A stretch of 64,000 nt of DNA. Origin: Alphaproteobacteria bacterium (GTDB lineage: Bacteria > Pseudomonadota > Alphaproteobacteria > DSM-16000 > Inquilinaceae). The position numbers were made by a program, and so were the translations under genes. Under the pieces are notes generated by a model. That model saw only the letters and a program-made list of their open reading frames with translations, had not been told where the DNA came from and ran no database searches. Location of the stretch: assembly GCA_028277405.1 (NCBI GenBank), contig JANQGH010000059.1, positions 94,627-158,626 of the forward strand. Reading direction: 5' to 3'. This document shows, piece after piece, positions 54,183 through 62,861 of this stretch (position 1 is its first letter; each line of letters begins with the position of its first letter).

Positions 54183-55133
54183 ATGACGGACAACGCGACG
54201 CGGGCCGGTTTGCCGACGACGCGTCGTTTCCTGCCGCGGCCGGAGACTTGGCTGGGGCACATTTCGGAACACCGGCACTGGGCCTACTTCCTGATCGTCC
54301 CCAGCATCCTGTTCATCTTCGTCATCATCCTCTACCCGACCGCCAACGGCATCGTGTTGAGCTTCCGCGAGATGCGGCTGACCCGGCCCGATCTCGGCAC
54401 CGACTTTGTCGGCTTGCGGCAATACGCGGACATGCTGTCCGACCCGGTCTTCTGGGTCGCGCTCTACAACACGGTGAAATGGGCGACGGCGGCCGTCCTG
54501 CTGGAGTTCATCCTGGGCTTTGCCGCCGCGCTGACCCTGAACCGCGACCTGCCCGGCATGAAGGTGATCGCGGTCTTGATCCTACTGCCCTGGTTCCTGC
54601 CCAACGTGGTGGCCGGTAACATCTGGGCGTTGATGCTGGACCCGCGCCTGGGCGTGCTGAACGACATCTTCGTGCGCCTCGGCTTTTTGTCGGAAGGCAT
54701 GGCCTGGCTCGCCGACCCTGACACCGCGTTGTGGACGGCGGTCGTGATCGAGGCCTGGCACGGCTATCCGTTCTTCGCGCTGTTGTTCCTGGCCGCGCTG
54801 AAGGGCATTCCCAAGGACCACTACAAGGCCGCCGCCGTGGACGGGGCAGGCGCCATCCAGTCCTTCTGGCACATCACGCTGCCGGCCATGAAGATGGTTA
54901 TCGCCGCCGCGGTCATCCTGCGCGTGATCGGCCTGGTGAACTCGCCGGAGCTGCTGTTGATCCTGACCGGCGGCGGGCCCGGCAACACGACCCAGGTGCT
55001 GTCCCTCTACGCCTTTCAGACCGCCTATCTCAGGTTCGATTTCGGATATGCCGGCGCCCTGTCGGTGGTGATGTTCATCATCCTGATGGCGTTTTGCATC
55101 CTCTATCTGCGCTTCTTGCGCATTCGCGACTGA
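54183..55133 (+). CDS. Sugar-type ABC transporter permease (MalF/UgpA-like)
   Basis: A 316-residue inner-membrane permease with six expected helices. The first is AYFLIVPSILFIFVIILYP. The EAA loop is DHYKAAAVDGAGAIQSFWHITLPAMK, which docks to the ATPase. It pairs with the next gene and follows the enolase-fold gene by 16 bases. Confidence 0.93.
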   Translation: MTDNATRAGLPTTRRFLPRPETWLGHISEHRHWAYFLIVPSILFIFVIILYPTANGIVLSFREMRLTRPDLGTDFVGLRQYADMLSDPVFWVALYNTVKWATAAVLLEFILGFAAALTLNRDLPGMKVIAVLILLPWFLPNVVAGNIWALMLDPRLGVLNDIFVRLGFLSEGMAWLADPDTALWTAVVIEAWHGYPFFALLFLAALKGIPKDHYKAAAVDGAGAIQSFWHITLPAMKMVIAAAVILRVIGLVNSPELLLILTGGGPGNTTQVLSLYAFQTAYLRFDFGYAGALSVVMFIILMAFCILYLRFLRIRD

Positions 55134-55149
55134 GGGGGCCGGTTCCGCG

Positions 55150-55992
55150 ATGGCAAGCCTGAAACGATCGAACCGCATGAAGACGGTCGGCGCCTACGCG
55201 GTCGCCTTCTTCTTCCTGTTCTTCGGCCTGGCGCCCATCGTCTGGCTGATCATCACCTCGCTGAAGCCCGAGCATGAGATCGTCAACCGCACGCTGACCT
55301 ACTATCCGCACGATCCGATCCTGACCAACTATGTCGACATCTGGAACCAGTCCTCGTTCCCGACCCTGATGATGAACAGCTTCATCACCACGACCATGAC
55401 CGTGGTGATCTGCGTCGTCATCGGCACCTTGGCGGCCTACAGCTTTTCCCAGTACCGGTTCCCCGGCAAACACGCGCTGCTGATCTTCTATCTGGTCGTG
55501 CGCATGTTCCCGGCGGTGCTGATGATCATCCCGCTGTTCCTGATCCTGCGCGCCTTTGGCTTGCTGGACAGCCATCTGGGCCTGGCGCTGGCCTACACCA
55601 GCTTTCTGATGCCGCTGTTCATCTGGATGATGAAGGGCTTTTTCGACACCGTGCCGGTGGAGCTGGAAAAGGCCGCGCGCATCGATGGTTGCACGCGCGT
55701 CGGTGCGCTGGTGCGCGTGATCATGCCGCTGGTGCGCAACGGCCTGGCGGCCACCGCCATCTTTGTCGCCATCGCCGCCTGGAACGAATACATGTTCGCC
55801 CTGATGCTGACGACCAGCTCCGGCTCGCGCACCTGGCCCGTCGGTCTGCAATTGATGATCGGCGAGTTCCAACTGCCCTGGGGCCTGCTGGCCGCTGGCG
55901 GCATCATCAGCATCATTCCCGTCATCATCCTGTTCGCCCTGGTGCAGCAGACCATGGTGCGCGGCCTGACAGCCGGCGCGGTGAAGGGCTGA
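55150..55992 (+). CDS. Sugar-type ABC transporter permease (MalG/UgpE-like)
   Basis: A 280-residue permease beginning MASLKRSNRMKTVGAYAVAF with a first helix FFLFFGLAPIVWLIITSLKP, typical of MalG. The EAA loop is VELEKAARIDGCTRVGALVRVIMPLVRN. It ends QQTMVRGLTAGAVKG as MalG-like proteins do. It is the second permease of the heterodimer. Confidence 0.94.
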   Translation: MASLKRSNRMKTVGAYAVAFFFLFFGLAPIVWLIITSLKPEHEIVNRTLTYYPHDPILTNYVDIWNQSSFPTLMMNSFITTTMTVVICVVIGTLAAYSFSQYRFPGKHALLIFYLVVRMFPAVLMIIPLFLILRAFGLLDSHLGLALAYTSFLMPLFIWMMKGFFDTVPVELEKAARIDGCTRVGALVRVIMPLVRNGLAATAIFVAIAAWNEYMFALMLTTSSGSRTWPVGLQLMIGEFQLPWGLLAAGGIISIIPVIILFALVQQTMVRGLTAGAVKG

Positions 55993-56032
55993 CAGCCATG
56001 ATCGGGCACACGCGAAGCGGAGAACGGTCCGT

Positions 56033-57142
56033 ATGAAAGCCCTGTCCTTAACCAACATCCGCAAGCGTTTCGGCCCGCTCGAAGTCCTCAAGGGCATCGA
56101 TCTCAGCCTGGACGATGGCGGCTTTCTGGTGCTGCTCGGCCCGTCGGGCTGCGGCAAGTCTACCTTGCTCAGCATCATTGCCGGACTGGAGGAGCTGACC
56201 GACGGCGAGGTCAAGATTGGCGACCGGGTGGCCAACGATCTGCACCCGAAGGACCGTAACATCGCTATGGTGTTTCAGTCCTACGCGCTCTACCCGTCCA
56301 TGTCGGTGCGCCGAAACCTGGCCTTCGGCCTGCATATGCGCCGGGTCGATCAGGCGACGCAGGCCGAGGCGGTCGAACGGGTCGCTGATCTGCTGGGCAT
56401 TGCGCACCTGCTGGAGCGCAGGCCGGCGCAGCTTTCCGGCGGGCAGCGCCAGCGCGTCGCCATGGGCCGCGCCCTGGTTCGCGATCCGGAGCTGTTCTTG
56501 TTCGACGAGCCGCTGTCCAACCTGGACGCCAAGCTGCGGGTCCAGATGCGCAGCGAGATCAAAAAGCTGCACAACCGGCTGAAGACCACCATCGTCTATG
56601 TCACCCATGACCAGGTCGAGGCCATGACGTTGGCCACCTCGATCGCCGTGATGCGCGACGGTGAGATTCAGCAAAACGCCGCGCCGTCGGAAATCTATGA
56701 CCGGCCCGCGAACCTGTTCGTCGCCGGCTTCGTCGGCTCGCCGCAGATGAACTTTCTCGACGGCCGTATCGTGGCCGCCGGCAACGGGGCCAGCCTTGAA
56801 CTCGGCCGCGACGGCGGGCCGGAAAATGCCGCAATCCCTCTGCCGCCGGAGGCGCTTGCCGGCATCGAGGCGTCCGATGGCCGACCGGTCGTGGCCGGCA
56901 TCCGCCCGGAGGCCTTGTACCGGCAAGAAGGCGGCGCGGGCGGCCCTGGCTTCGACACCAAGGTCGACCTGGTCGAGATCACGGGCGCGGATACCATCGT
57001 CTCGTTCACCATCGCCGGGCAGGAGGCGACCGCACGGCTGTCGGCCGACTTCAAGCCTTCCTTGGGCGATGACCTGACCCTCGCCTTCGACCCGGGCCGT
57101 CTTCACCTGTTCGATCGGGAAACCTCCAACAGATTGAACTGA
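56033..57142 (+). CDS. Sugar-type ABC transporter ATP-binding protein (MalK/UgpC-like)
   Basis: A 369-residue ATPase: Walker A GPSGCGKST, signature LSGGQRQRVAMGRA, Walker B LFLFDEPLSNLDAKLR and H-loop VTHDQVEAMTL. A C-terminal TOBE/OB-type regulatory domain follows (FVGSPQMNFLDGRI onward). It is the last gene of the ABC operon and is followed by the TRAP genes after about 240 bases. Confidence 0.95.
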   Translation: MKALSLTNIRKRFGPLEVLKGIDLSLDDGGFLVLLGPSGCGKSTLLSIIAGLEELTDGEVKIGDRVANDLHPKDRNIAMVFQSYALYPSMSVRRNLAFGLHMRRVDQATQAEAVERVADLLGIAHLLERRPAQLSGGQRQRVAMGRALVRDPELFLFDEPLSNLDAKLRVQMRSEIKKLHNRLKTTIVYVTHDQVEAMTLATSIAVMRDGEIQQNAAPSEIYDRPANLFVAGFVGSPQMNFLDGRIVAAGNGASLELGRDGGPENAAIPLPPEALAGIEASDGRPVVAGIRPEALYRQEGGAGGPGFDTKVDLVEITGADTIVSFTIAGQEATARLSADFKPSLGDDLTLAFDPGRLHLFDRETSNRLN

Positions 57143-57218
57143 GCGCTGCGCGAGGCTGGCGCGGCATTGGGATGGCCCGTCTTGGGCCTGAAGGGCTACC
57201 TGCGTCCAATGCCCTTGG

Positions 57219-57241
57219 TTTTCACCAGTGAAAACTTGACT
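57219..57241 (+). promoter_or_regulatory. Candidate operator and -35 upstream of the TRAP operon
   Basis: TTTTCAC (57219-57225) and GTGAAAA (57228-57234) are perfect 7-bp arms around CA. A TTGACT -35-like hexamer (57236-57241) follows directly; the -10 is not clear. The 16-bp palindrome suits a LacI- or GntR-type regulator and suggests that the TRAP genes have their own controlled promoter. The site sits in a 241-base gap with no gene. Confidence 0.5.
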
Positions 57242-57383
57242 TGTATATGAATGTTCCATAGCGTTGCGATCGCGGTCGGGGGGCCGCGGGTCGGACCTAC
57301 CCAATCGCACACGATTTGGCTTTCCGAGCACGCGGCAGCATCCAAGCCAGCCGCCGAAGTCGACAAAGGGGGGGATTCACCAC

Positions 57384-58394
57384 ATGACTTTCAACGCATT
57401 CCGTGATCAGAAAAACGCGCTTCTCGCCGGCGCGGCGATTGCCGTCGCCCTTGCGGCCTCGCCCATGGTGGCCAGCGCGCAGGAGTACAATTTCCGCCTG
57501 CCGCACGTCACCTCGGCGACCGAGCCGGTGAACGACGCCGCCCTGCGCTTTGCGGAACTGGTGGAGGAGCGCAGCGACGGCCGCATCGCGGTCGAGGTCT
57601 ATCCGGGCGGCCAGCTCGGCACCAATCTGGAGATGTACGAACAGGTGCGCCTGGGCGCGCCGCTGATCATCCTGGCCGATCCCGGCTATCTCGCCGACTT
57701 CGTGCCCGATTTCGGCATTCTGAACGGGCCGTACCTGCTCGACCAGCCGGGCGATTTTCAGCGGATTTTAGAAGACGAATGGTTCGCCGGCATGGTCGAC
57801 CGGCTGCGCGATGAGTCGGAGTTTGAACTGCTGGCCCTCAACTGGTTCTTCGGCGATCGCAACGTGATCTCCAACCAGCCGGTCGAGACCGTGGACGATT
57901 TCCAGGGCCTGTCGATCCGCGTGCCGCCGAACATCATGTGGATCGCCACCTTCGAGGCGCTGGGCGCGCGCGGCGAGCAGATCGCCTGGCCGGAGGTCTA
58001 TGGCGCGCTGGCGTCCGGCGTTGTCGACGCCGCCGAGGCGCCGCTGGGCTCGATCTACGGCGCCAGCCTGCACGAGAACGGCGACACCATCTCGATGACC
58101 GGGCACTTCTACGCCTGGATCGGCCTGATGATGAACGACGAGATCTTCGCCGAAATGCCGGAGGATCTGCAGCAGGTGCTGCTGAGTTCCGCACTCGATG
58201 CCGGCGACTATCTGACCGAACTGGTCCAGGCGCGCCAAAGCGACTTCATCGAGACCTTCGAGGAGGCGGGCATCACCTTCGTCCATGAGGTCGATCGCGA
58301 CGGTATGCGCGAGGCGACCCTGTCGGTCTATGAGGAGTTCCCGGAATGGACGCCGGGCCTGTTGGAGACCGTCCGCGGCATTCTGGATAACTGA
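57384..58394 (+). CDS. TRAP transporter substrate-binding protein (DctP type)
   Basis: A 336-residue periplasmic protein. The signal peptide LLAGAAIAVALAASPMVASAQ is followed by EYNFRLPHVTSATEPVNDAA and VEVYPGGQLGTNLEMYEQV, characteristic of DctP proteins that bind organic acids. GGGGGGA precedes the ATG; the longer frame adds 40 residues from the leader. It feeds the two TRAP membrane subunits downstream. The ligand is a carboxylate or sugar acid by family. Confidence 0.92.
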   Translation: MTFNAFRDQKNALLAGAAIAVALAASPMVASAQEYNFRLPHVTSATEPVNDAALRFAELVEERSDGRIAVEVYPGGQLGTNLEMYEQVRLGAPLIILADPGYLADFVPDFGILNGPYLLDQPGDFQRILEDEWFAGMVDRLRDESEFELLALNWFFGDRNVISNQPVETVDDFQGLSIRVPPNIMWIATFEALGARGEQIAWPEVYGALASGVVDAAEAPLGSIYGASLHENGDTISMTGHFYAWIGLMMNDEIFAEMPEDLQQVLLSSALDAGDYLTELVQARQSDFIETFEEAGITFVHEVDRDGMREATLSVYEEFPEWTPGLLETVRGILDN

Positions 58395-58407
58395 CGGCGC
58401 TGGTGGC

Positions 58408-58429
58408 GGGTTGCCCCGGTTGGCAGCCC
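58408..58429 (+). other. Hairpin between TRAP binding-protein and permease genes
   Basis: GGGTTGCC (58408-58415) pairs with GGCAGCCC (58422-58429), including one G-U, around a 6-base loop. Flanking GGT/ACC may extend it past a bulge. It follows the binding-protein stop, in the same position as the hairpins of the other transport operons in this window. Confidence 0.45.
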
Positions 58430-58454
58430 ACCGTCGTTCCGCTTTGATACGCCG

Positions 58455-58946
58455 ATGACCCGACTGTTCCGTCTCGTCGGCCAGGCTCTGTGCAACTGGG
58501 AACTGACGCTGGCGGCGATCGCCCTTCTGGTGGTGATCGCCAGCGTCTCGTTCGGCGTGGTCAGCCGCTATGTGACCCAGACTTCGGCGACCTGGGCGGT
58601 TGAACTGGCCAGCCTGTCCTTCACCTGGGTCGTCTTCCTGGGCGCGGCGGCGGCGTTCCGGCGCAACATGCATGTCAGCGTCGACCTCGTCGTCCGCCTG
58701 TTGCCAAAGCGCTGGTCGGCGGCGGTCTCCTGGGCGATGGATCTGTTGCTGCTCGTGTTTCTGCCCTACGCGCTCTATCTCGCGATCTCGATCGCCATCG
58801 ATTCGATCGACCGGCCGTCGCCGGTGCTCAGAATCTCGTTCCTGTATGTCTACGGCGCGGTGGTGCTCAGCTTCGCCTCGATCTTCGTCCACCACGTCAT
58901 CCACATGGCCAGGCGGGTTGCGGGCGCGCGGGAGCAGGCCGGATGA
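58455..58946 (+). CDS. dctQ: TRAP transporter small membrane subunit
   Basis: A 163-residue protein with four hydrophobic helices. The stretch ATWAVELASLSFTWVVFLGAAAAFRRNMHVSVDLVVRLLP is the conserved DctQ core. It overlaps the large subunit gene by four bases (ATGA), so the two are made together. Confidence 0.9.
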   Translation: MTRLFRLVGQALCNWELTLAAIALLVVIASVSFGVVSRYVTQTSATWAVELASLSFTWVVFLGAAAAFRRNMHVSVDLVVRLLPKRWSAAVSWAMDLLLLVFLPYALYLAISIAIDSIDRPSPVLRISFLYVYGAVVLSFASIFVHHVIHMARRVAGAREQAG

Positions 58947-60226
58947 GTACAGCGCTTCCCGCCCTGATTATGCTGGGCCTGCTGGCCGCCAATATGCGGG
59001 TGGCCTTCGCGATCGCCATCGCCGCACTGGTCTTTTTCCTCACCGCCCAGGGCGTGCCGCTGGAAATCTACATCCAGCGCATGGTCAGCGTGACCCATTC
59101 CTTCCCGCTGCTGGCCGTGCCCTTTTTCATCCTGGCCGGCGTGGTGATGAACCATTCCGGCATCACGCGCCGGCTGATGATCCTGGCCGACACGCTGGTC
59201 GGTCACCGCACCGGCGGCCTCGCCCATGTCAACGTGCTGTTGAGCACCTTCATGGGCGGCATGTCGGGCTCCGCCAACGCGGACGCGGCGGTGCAAAGCA
59301 AGATCCTGGTGCCGGAGATGAGCAAGCGGGGCTACGACCCCGCCTTTTCCGCCGCCGTCACGGCCACATCCTCGGTGATCGCGCCGATCATCCCGCCGGG
59401 CGTCGGCATGGTGCTGTACGGCTTCCTCGCCGACGTCTCGATCGGCCGCCTGTTTCTGGCCGGTCTTGTCCCCGGCATCCTGATGTGCGTTGCCCTGATG
59501 GTCGTGGTCGGGATCGTGTCCCGCCGGCGCGGCTATCTGCCCTCCCGGCCGGAGCGTGCGGGCTGGGGCGATCGCGGCCGCGCGCTGGCCAGCAGCCTGT
59601 GGGCGCTGGGCCTGCCGCTCGGCATCATCGGCGGCATCCGCTATGGCGTGTTCACGCCCACTGAGGCGGGGGCAATGGCCGTGGTCTATGCCTTCATCGT
59701 CGGCGCCTTCATCTATCGCGAGCTGGATTGGAGCAAGCTGCCGGCGATCCTGAGCGAGGCGGTACTGGCCAACGCCGTGGTCATGCTGATCATCTGCGCC
59801 GCCCAGGCCTTCGGCTTCTACATGTCGTGGGAGCGCATCCCGCAGGAGGCGGGCCAGTTCCTGCTCAGCCTGACGGAAAACCCGCTGGTCCTGCTGCTGG
59901 TCATCAATCTCTTTCTCGTCTTCATCGGCATGCTGGTCGAGGGCAGCGCGGCCCTGATCTTGCTGACGCCCTTGCTGGCGCCCCTGGCCGCATCGGTCGG
60001 CATCGATCCGGTGCATTTCGGTATCGTGATGGTGGTCAACTTGACCATCGCCGGTGTGACCCCACCGGTCGGCACCTTGATCTACACCACCTGTTCGATC
60101 GTCGGCGTCGATATCGGCCGCTTCATACGCGAGTCGCTGCCGCTGGTCCTCGCCCTGTTCGCGGTCCTGGCGATCGTCACCTTCGTGCCTGTGGTGAGCC
60201 TCTGGCTGCCCAACCTGCTGATGTAG
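58943..60226 (+). CDS. dctM: TRAP transporter large membrane subunit
   Basis: A 427-residue Na+-coupled permease with about 12 helices. Typical DctM sequence includes FPLLAVPFFILAGVVMN, GGMSGSANADAAVQSKILVPEM, IIPPGVGMVLYGF and VMVVNLTIAGVTPPVG. It works with DctQ and the periplasmic binding protein for organic-acid uptake driven by a sodium gradient. Na+ dependence links it loosely to the Mrp genes nearby. Confidence 0.95.
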   Translation: MSTALPALIMLGLLAANMRVAFAIAIAALVFFLTAQGVPLEIYIQRMVSVTHSFPLLAVPFFILAGVVMNHSGITRRLMILADTLVGHRTGGLAHVNVLLSTFMGGMSGSANADAAVQSKILVPEMSKRGYDPAFSAAVTATSSVIAPIIPPGVGMVLYGFLADVSIGRLFLAGLVPGILMCVALMVVVGIVSRRRGYLPSRPERAGWGDRGRALASSLWALGLPLGIIGGIRYGVFTPTEAGAMAVVYAFIVGAFIYRELDWSKLPAILSEAVLANAVVMLIICAAQAFGFYMSWERIPQEAGQFLLSLTENPLVLLLVINLFLVFIGMLVEGSAALILLTPLLAPLAASVGIDPVHFGIVMVVNLTIAGVTPPVGTLIYTTCSIVGVDIGRFIRESLPLVLALFAVLAIVTFVPVVSLWLPNLLM

Positions 60227-60240
60227 CAGGGGCCTGGCGA

Positions 60241-61188
60241 TCAGGACCCTTCTTGGGCATAGGTCGCGGTGAGCCGCTGGGTCAGATAGTCTGACGCGGT
60301 GATCGGTGGATACTTGGCGGCCCCGTCGGTGCCCGGCAGCGCGGCGATCTGGGAATCCGGGTTGGGGTCGCAGAAGAAGGCGACGGAGTAGCGCTCGTGC
60401 CTCGGCGCGATCACCCGATGCGGCGTCGAGACATAGCGGTCGTTTGTCCAGCGCATCAGACAGTCGCCGATATTCATGACGAACGCGTCCTCGACGAACG
60501 GCACGTCCAGCCAGTCCTCTCCGCGTGGCCTGACCTGAAGACCGGGTTCGCCGTCCGTCTTCAAGAGGGTGATCGAGCCATAGTCGCTGTGTGCGCCGGC
60601 GCCGATCTCGTGCTCGGCCCCCGTCGCCGGCGGGTAATGCAGCAGGCGCAGGGTCACCATCGGCGCGTCGAAATGCGGGCCGAACCAGTCCTCATCCAGG
60701 CCGAGATCGAGCGCCAAGGCGCGGTGGATCTCAATGCCCAAGGCCCAGAGGTCATCGAAATAGGCCATCAGCGCATCCCGAAAGCCAGGCACGTCGGGCC
60801 ATTGGTTGACGCCTCGAAATGGCTCGCCTGCCAGCACGCGCGGATCGTCAGGCGAGAGATCCAGCCCGATGTTGAAGGCTTCCTTGCGGTCGATCAGGCC
60901 GCTCGTTTCATCGAGCTGTTCGGACCCGAAAGCCACATAGCCGCGATTGTGTTCGGAGTTGTAGATCGAAACGCGCTTCTTCTCAGCCGCGTCGAGCGCG
61001 AAGAAGTCGTGGGCCGCTTTGAAGACGCCGTCGATCCGGCCGCGCTCAATGCCATGGCCGCGCAGAATCACGAAGCCGATCTCGCGGCAGGCCCGCCCGA
61101 TCTCGGCCACGAACGCCGCCTTGTCGCCCGATCGAAAGCGCTGGAAATCTAGGATTGGGATCACACATACCGCCTTCGCTAACGTCAT
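60241..61188 (-). CDS. Isopenicillin N synthase-family Fe(II) oxygenase (2-oxoglutarate type)
   Basis: A 315-residue double-stranded beta-helix oxygenase. The iron triad is in AHSDYG (His, Asp) and STPHRV (His); the co-substrate Arg is in RYSVAFF. The N-terminal domain (IPILDFQRF, EIGFVILRGHGI) is typical. It probably hydroxylates or desaturates a small molecule. It is convergent with the TRAP operon, with only 14 bases between, so a functional link is possible but not shown. Confidence 0.87.
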   Translation of the reverse strand: MTLAKAVCVIPILDFQRFRSGDKAAFVAEIGRACREIGFVILRGHGIERGRIDGVFKAAHDFFALDAAEKKRVSIYNSEHNRGYVAFGSEQLDETSGLIDRKEAFNIGLDLSPDDPRVLAGEPFRGVNQWPDVPGFRDALMAYFDDLWALGIEIHRALALDLGLDEDWFGPHFDAPMVTLRLLHYPPATGAEHEIGAGAHSDYGSITLLKTDGEPGLQVRPRGEDWLDVPFVEDAFVMNIGDCLMRWTNDRYVSTPHRVIAPRHERYSVAFFCDPNPDSQIAALPGTDGAAKYPPITASDYLTQRLTATYAQEGS

Positions 61189-61203
61189 GGTCTTTCTGTG
61201 ATA

Positions 61204-61278
61204 TTGCGGCCCCGTCGTCCAGAAGGAATCGGCTCATGAGCCATTGCGACGATGCGGCCGCAAAGGGCTTGAGCCCTT
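61204..61278. other. Nested inverted repeats between the oxygenase and the sodium channel genes
   Basis: TTGCGGCC (61204-61211) and GGCCGCAA (61256-61263) are inverted repeats enclosing the perfect palindrome GGCTCATGAGCC (61231-61242). Directly after, AAGGGCT and AGCCCTT form a palindrome at 61263-61278. All lie in the 118-base divergent gap, so they may be operator sites or a leader structure of the channel gene, which starts at 61307. Confidence 0.4.
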
Positions 61279-61306
61279 AGCGACGGGCACGGTATAGGGC
61301 AGCGCC

Positions 61307-62179
61307 ATGAGCCAGGGTGAGAACTTGCAGAACGGGGATGTCGCGACCGAACGGTCGGGCTGGCGCGAAAGGCTGCGCGCGGCGGTCGAGAACGAGCGCG
61401 TTCAGCAGTTCATCATCGGCGTCATCATCATCAACGGCATCGTCATCGGGCTTGAGACATCCGCCTGGCTGATGGAACGGGCCGGCGGGCTGCTGCGCCT
61501 CTTGGACACCATCGCCATCGTGATCTTCGTCATCGAGATCGGGGCGAAGCTGATCGTCTATCGGTTCGGATTCTTCCGCAATCCGTGGAACGTGTTCGAC
61601 TTCATCATCGTCGGCATCGCGCTCGTGCCGGCGGGCGAGGGGCTGTCGGTCTTGCGCGCCCTTCGGGTGCTGCGGGCGCTGCGCCTCATGTCGATGGTGC
61701 CGCGCATGCGCATGGTGGTCCAAGGGCTGCTCAGCGCGATCCCGGCGATGGGCTCCGTCGTTGCCCTTTTGGCGCTGGTCTTCTACGTCTTCGCCGTCAT
61801 CGCGACCAAGCTGTTCGGTGCGGCCTTTCCGGAATGGTTCGGCACGGTGGGCGCCTCGCTCTACTCCCTGTTCCAGATCATGACCTTGGAATCCTGGTCG
61901 ATGGGCATCGTACGGCCCGTCATGGCGGAGTTCCCCTATGCCTGGGCCTACTTCGTGCCGTTCATCCTGGTCACCAGCTTCACAGTCCTGAACCTGTTCA
62001 TCGCGATCATCGTGAACGCGATGCACCAGGCAGCGGAGGAGGACGCCGCCCCGGAACGGGCGACGCTGGACGAGATCAAGGACGAGATCGTCAAACTGCG
62101 CCAGGAGGTCTCGGCGTTGCGCCAGCAGGAGTCGGAGCCGCTCGCGACCAGCGAGGGGGCGGCGCGGGTCGACCGCTAA
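61307..62179 (+). CDS. Voltage-gated sodium channel, NaChBac/BacNav family
   Basis: A 290-residue six-helix channel subunit. S4 carries regularly spaced arginines in LRALRVLRALRLMSMVPRMR (Arg117, 120, 123, 126). The pore helix and filter FQIMTLESWSMG (TLESWS at 193-198) match the Na+-selective BacNav filter with its Glu ring. S6 is VLNLFIAIIVNAMHQA. A C-terminal heptad coiled coil (about 253-275, LDEIKDEIVKLRQEVSALR) should assemble the tetramer. It is convergent with the Mrp antiporter genes. Confidence 0.95.
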   Translation: MSQGENLQNGDVATERSGWRERLRAAVENERVQQFIIGVIIINGIVIGLETSAWLMERAGGLLRLLDTIAIVIFVIEIGAKLIVYRFGFFRNPWNVFDFIIVGIALVPAGEGLSVLRALRVLRALRLMSMVPRMRMVVQGLLSAIPAMGSVVALLALVFYVFAVIATKLFGAAFPEWFGTVGASLYSLFQIMTLESWSMGIVRPVMAEFPYAWAYFVPFILVTSFTVLNLFIAIIVNAMHQAAEEDAAPERATLDEIKDEIVKLRQEVSALRQQESEPLATSEGAARVDR

Positions 62180-62197
62180 CCCCTGTCGCCAACAGGC

Positions 62198-62545
62198 TCA
62201 CGGATCCGGTTTGTCATTCTTCTCGTTTGCCTGCGCCAGTTCGTCAATGGACGTTCCCCGCCACATGGGCACGCCGGTTCGATAGGCAGCGCGGCCGATC
62301 ATGTGCGCGGCGATTGGGGCGGTGGCCAGCAGGAAGATGATGGCGGCGATCGAGCGCGCGACGACGCCGGTTTCGCCGAAATAGACGGCGACGGCGACCA
62401 GGATCAGGCCGCAGCCCAGCGTGCCGGCCTTGGTCGAGGCATGCATGCGGATCAGCACGTCCGGCAGGCGCAGCACGCCAAGGCCGGCGGCAAAGGCGAA
62501 GAGCGCCCCGACGATCACCAGGATTGCCGTTATCAGGTCAATCAT
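62198..62545 (-). CDS. mnhG: Na+/H+ antiporter subunit G
   Basis: A 115-residue small membrane subunit with three helices. LGVLRLPDVLIRMHASTKAGTLGCGLIL is the conserved MnhG/PhaG core. The ATG at 62545 overlaps the mnhF end by eight bases; a longer frame reads 19 residues of the mnhF tail. It is the last gene of the operon and faces the sodium channel gene with 18 bases between. Confidence 0.93.
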   Translation of the reverse strand: MIDLITAILVIVGALFAFAAGLGVLRLPDVLIRMHASTKAGTLGCGLILVAVAVYFGETGVVARSIAAIIFLLATAPIAAHMIGRAAYRTGVPMWRGTSIDELAQANEKNDKPDP

Positions 62546-62861
62546 CGTTTGCCTCGTCGGTCGGTGATGCGTCTTGCGCCTGCGCCTGGCTGCGTTCGGC
62601 ATAGCGGGCGAACGCCACGGTTGCCAGGAAGGCGATCAGCGCCAGCGCGATCGCGACATCGAGAAACGCCTGCTTGCCGGAACTGATGGCGAACAGTGCG
62701 CTGAAGGCGACGGCGAGGATGGTGATCAGGTCGAGCGCGACCACCCGGTCCGGCAGGCTGGGACCCAGCGCCAGGCGAACGAAGGCCAGCACCATGGCCG
62801 CCATCAGGATCACGAAGGCGATGTCGACCGCCCAGGTGAGCAGGGATCCGTCGCTCAACAT
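62538..62861 (-). CDS. mnhF: Na+/H+ antiporter subunit F
   Basis: A 107-residue membrane protein with three helices. LALGPSLPDRVVALDLITILAVAF is the diagnostic MnhF segment. The ATG at 62861 shares bases with the mnhE stop (TAATG). A long frame through mnhE is only a shadow. Confidence 0.93.
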   Translation of the reverse strand: MLSDGSLLTWAVDIAFVILMAAMVLAFVRLALGPSLPDRVVALDLITILAVAFSALFAISSGKQAFLDVAIALALIAFLATVAFARYAERSQAQAQDASPTDEANDD

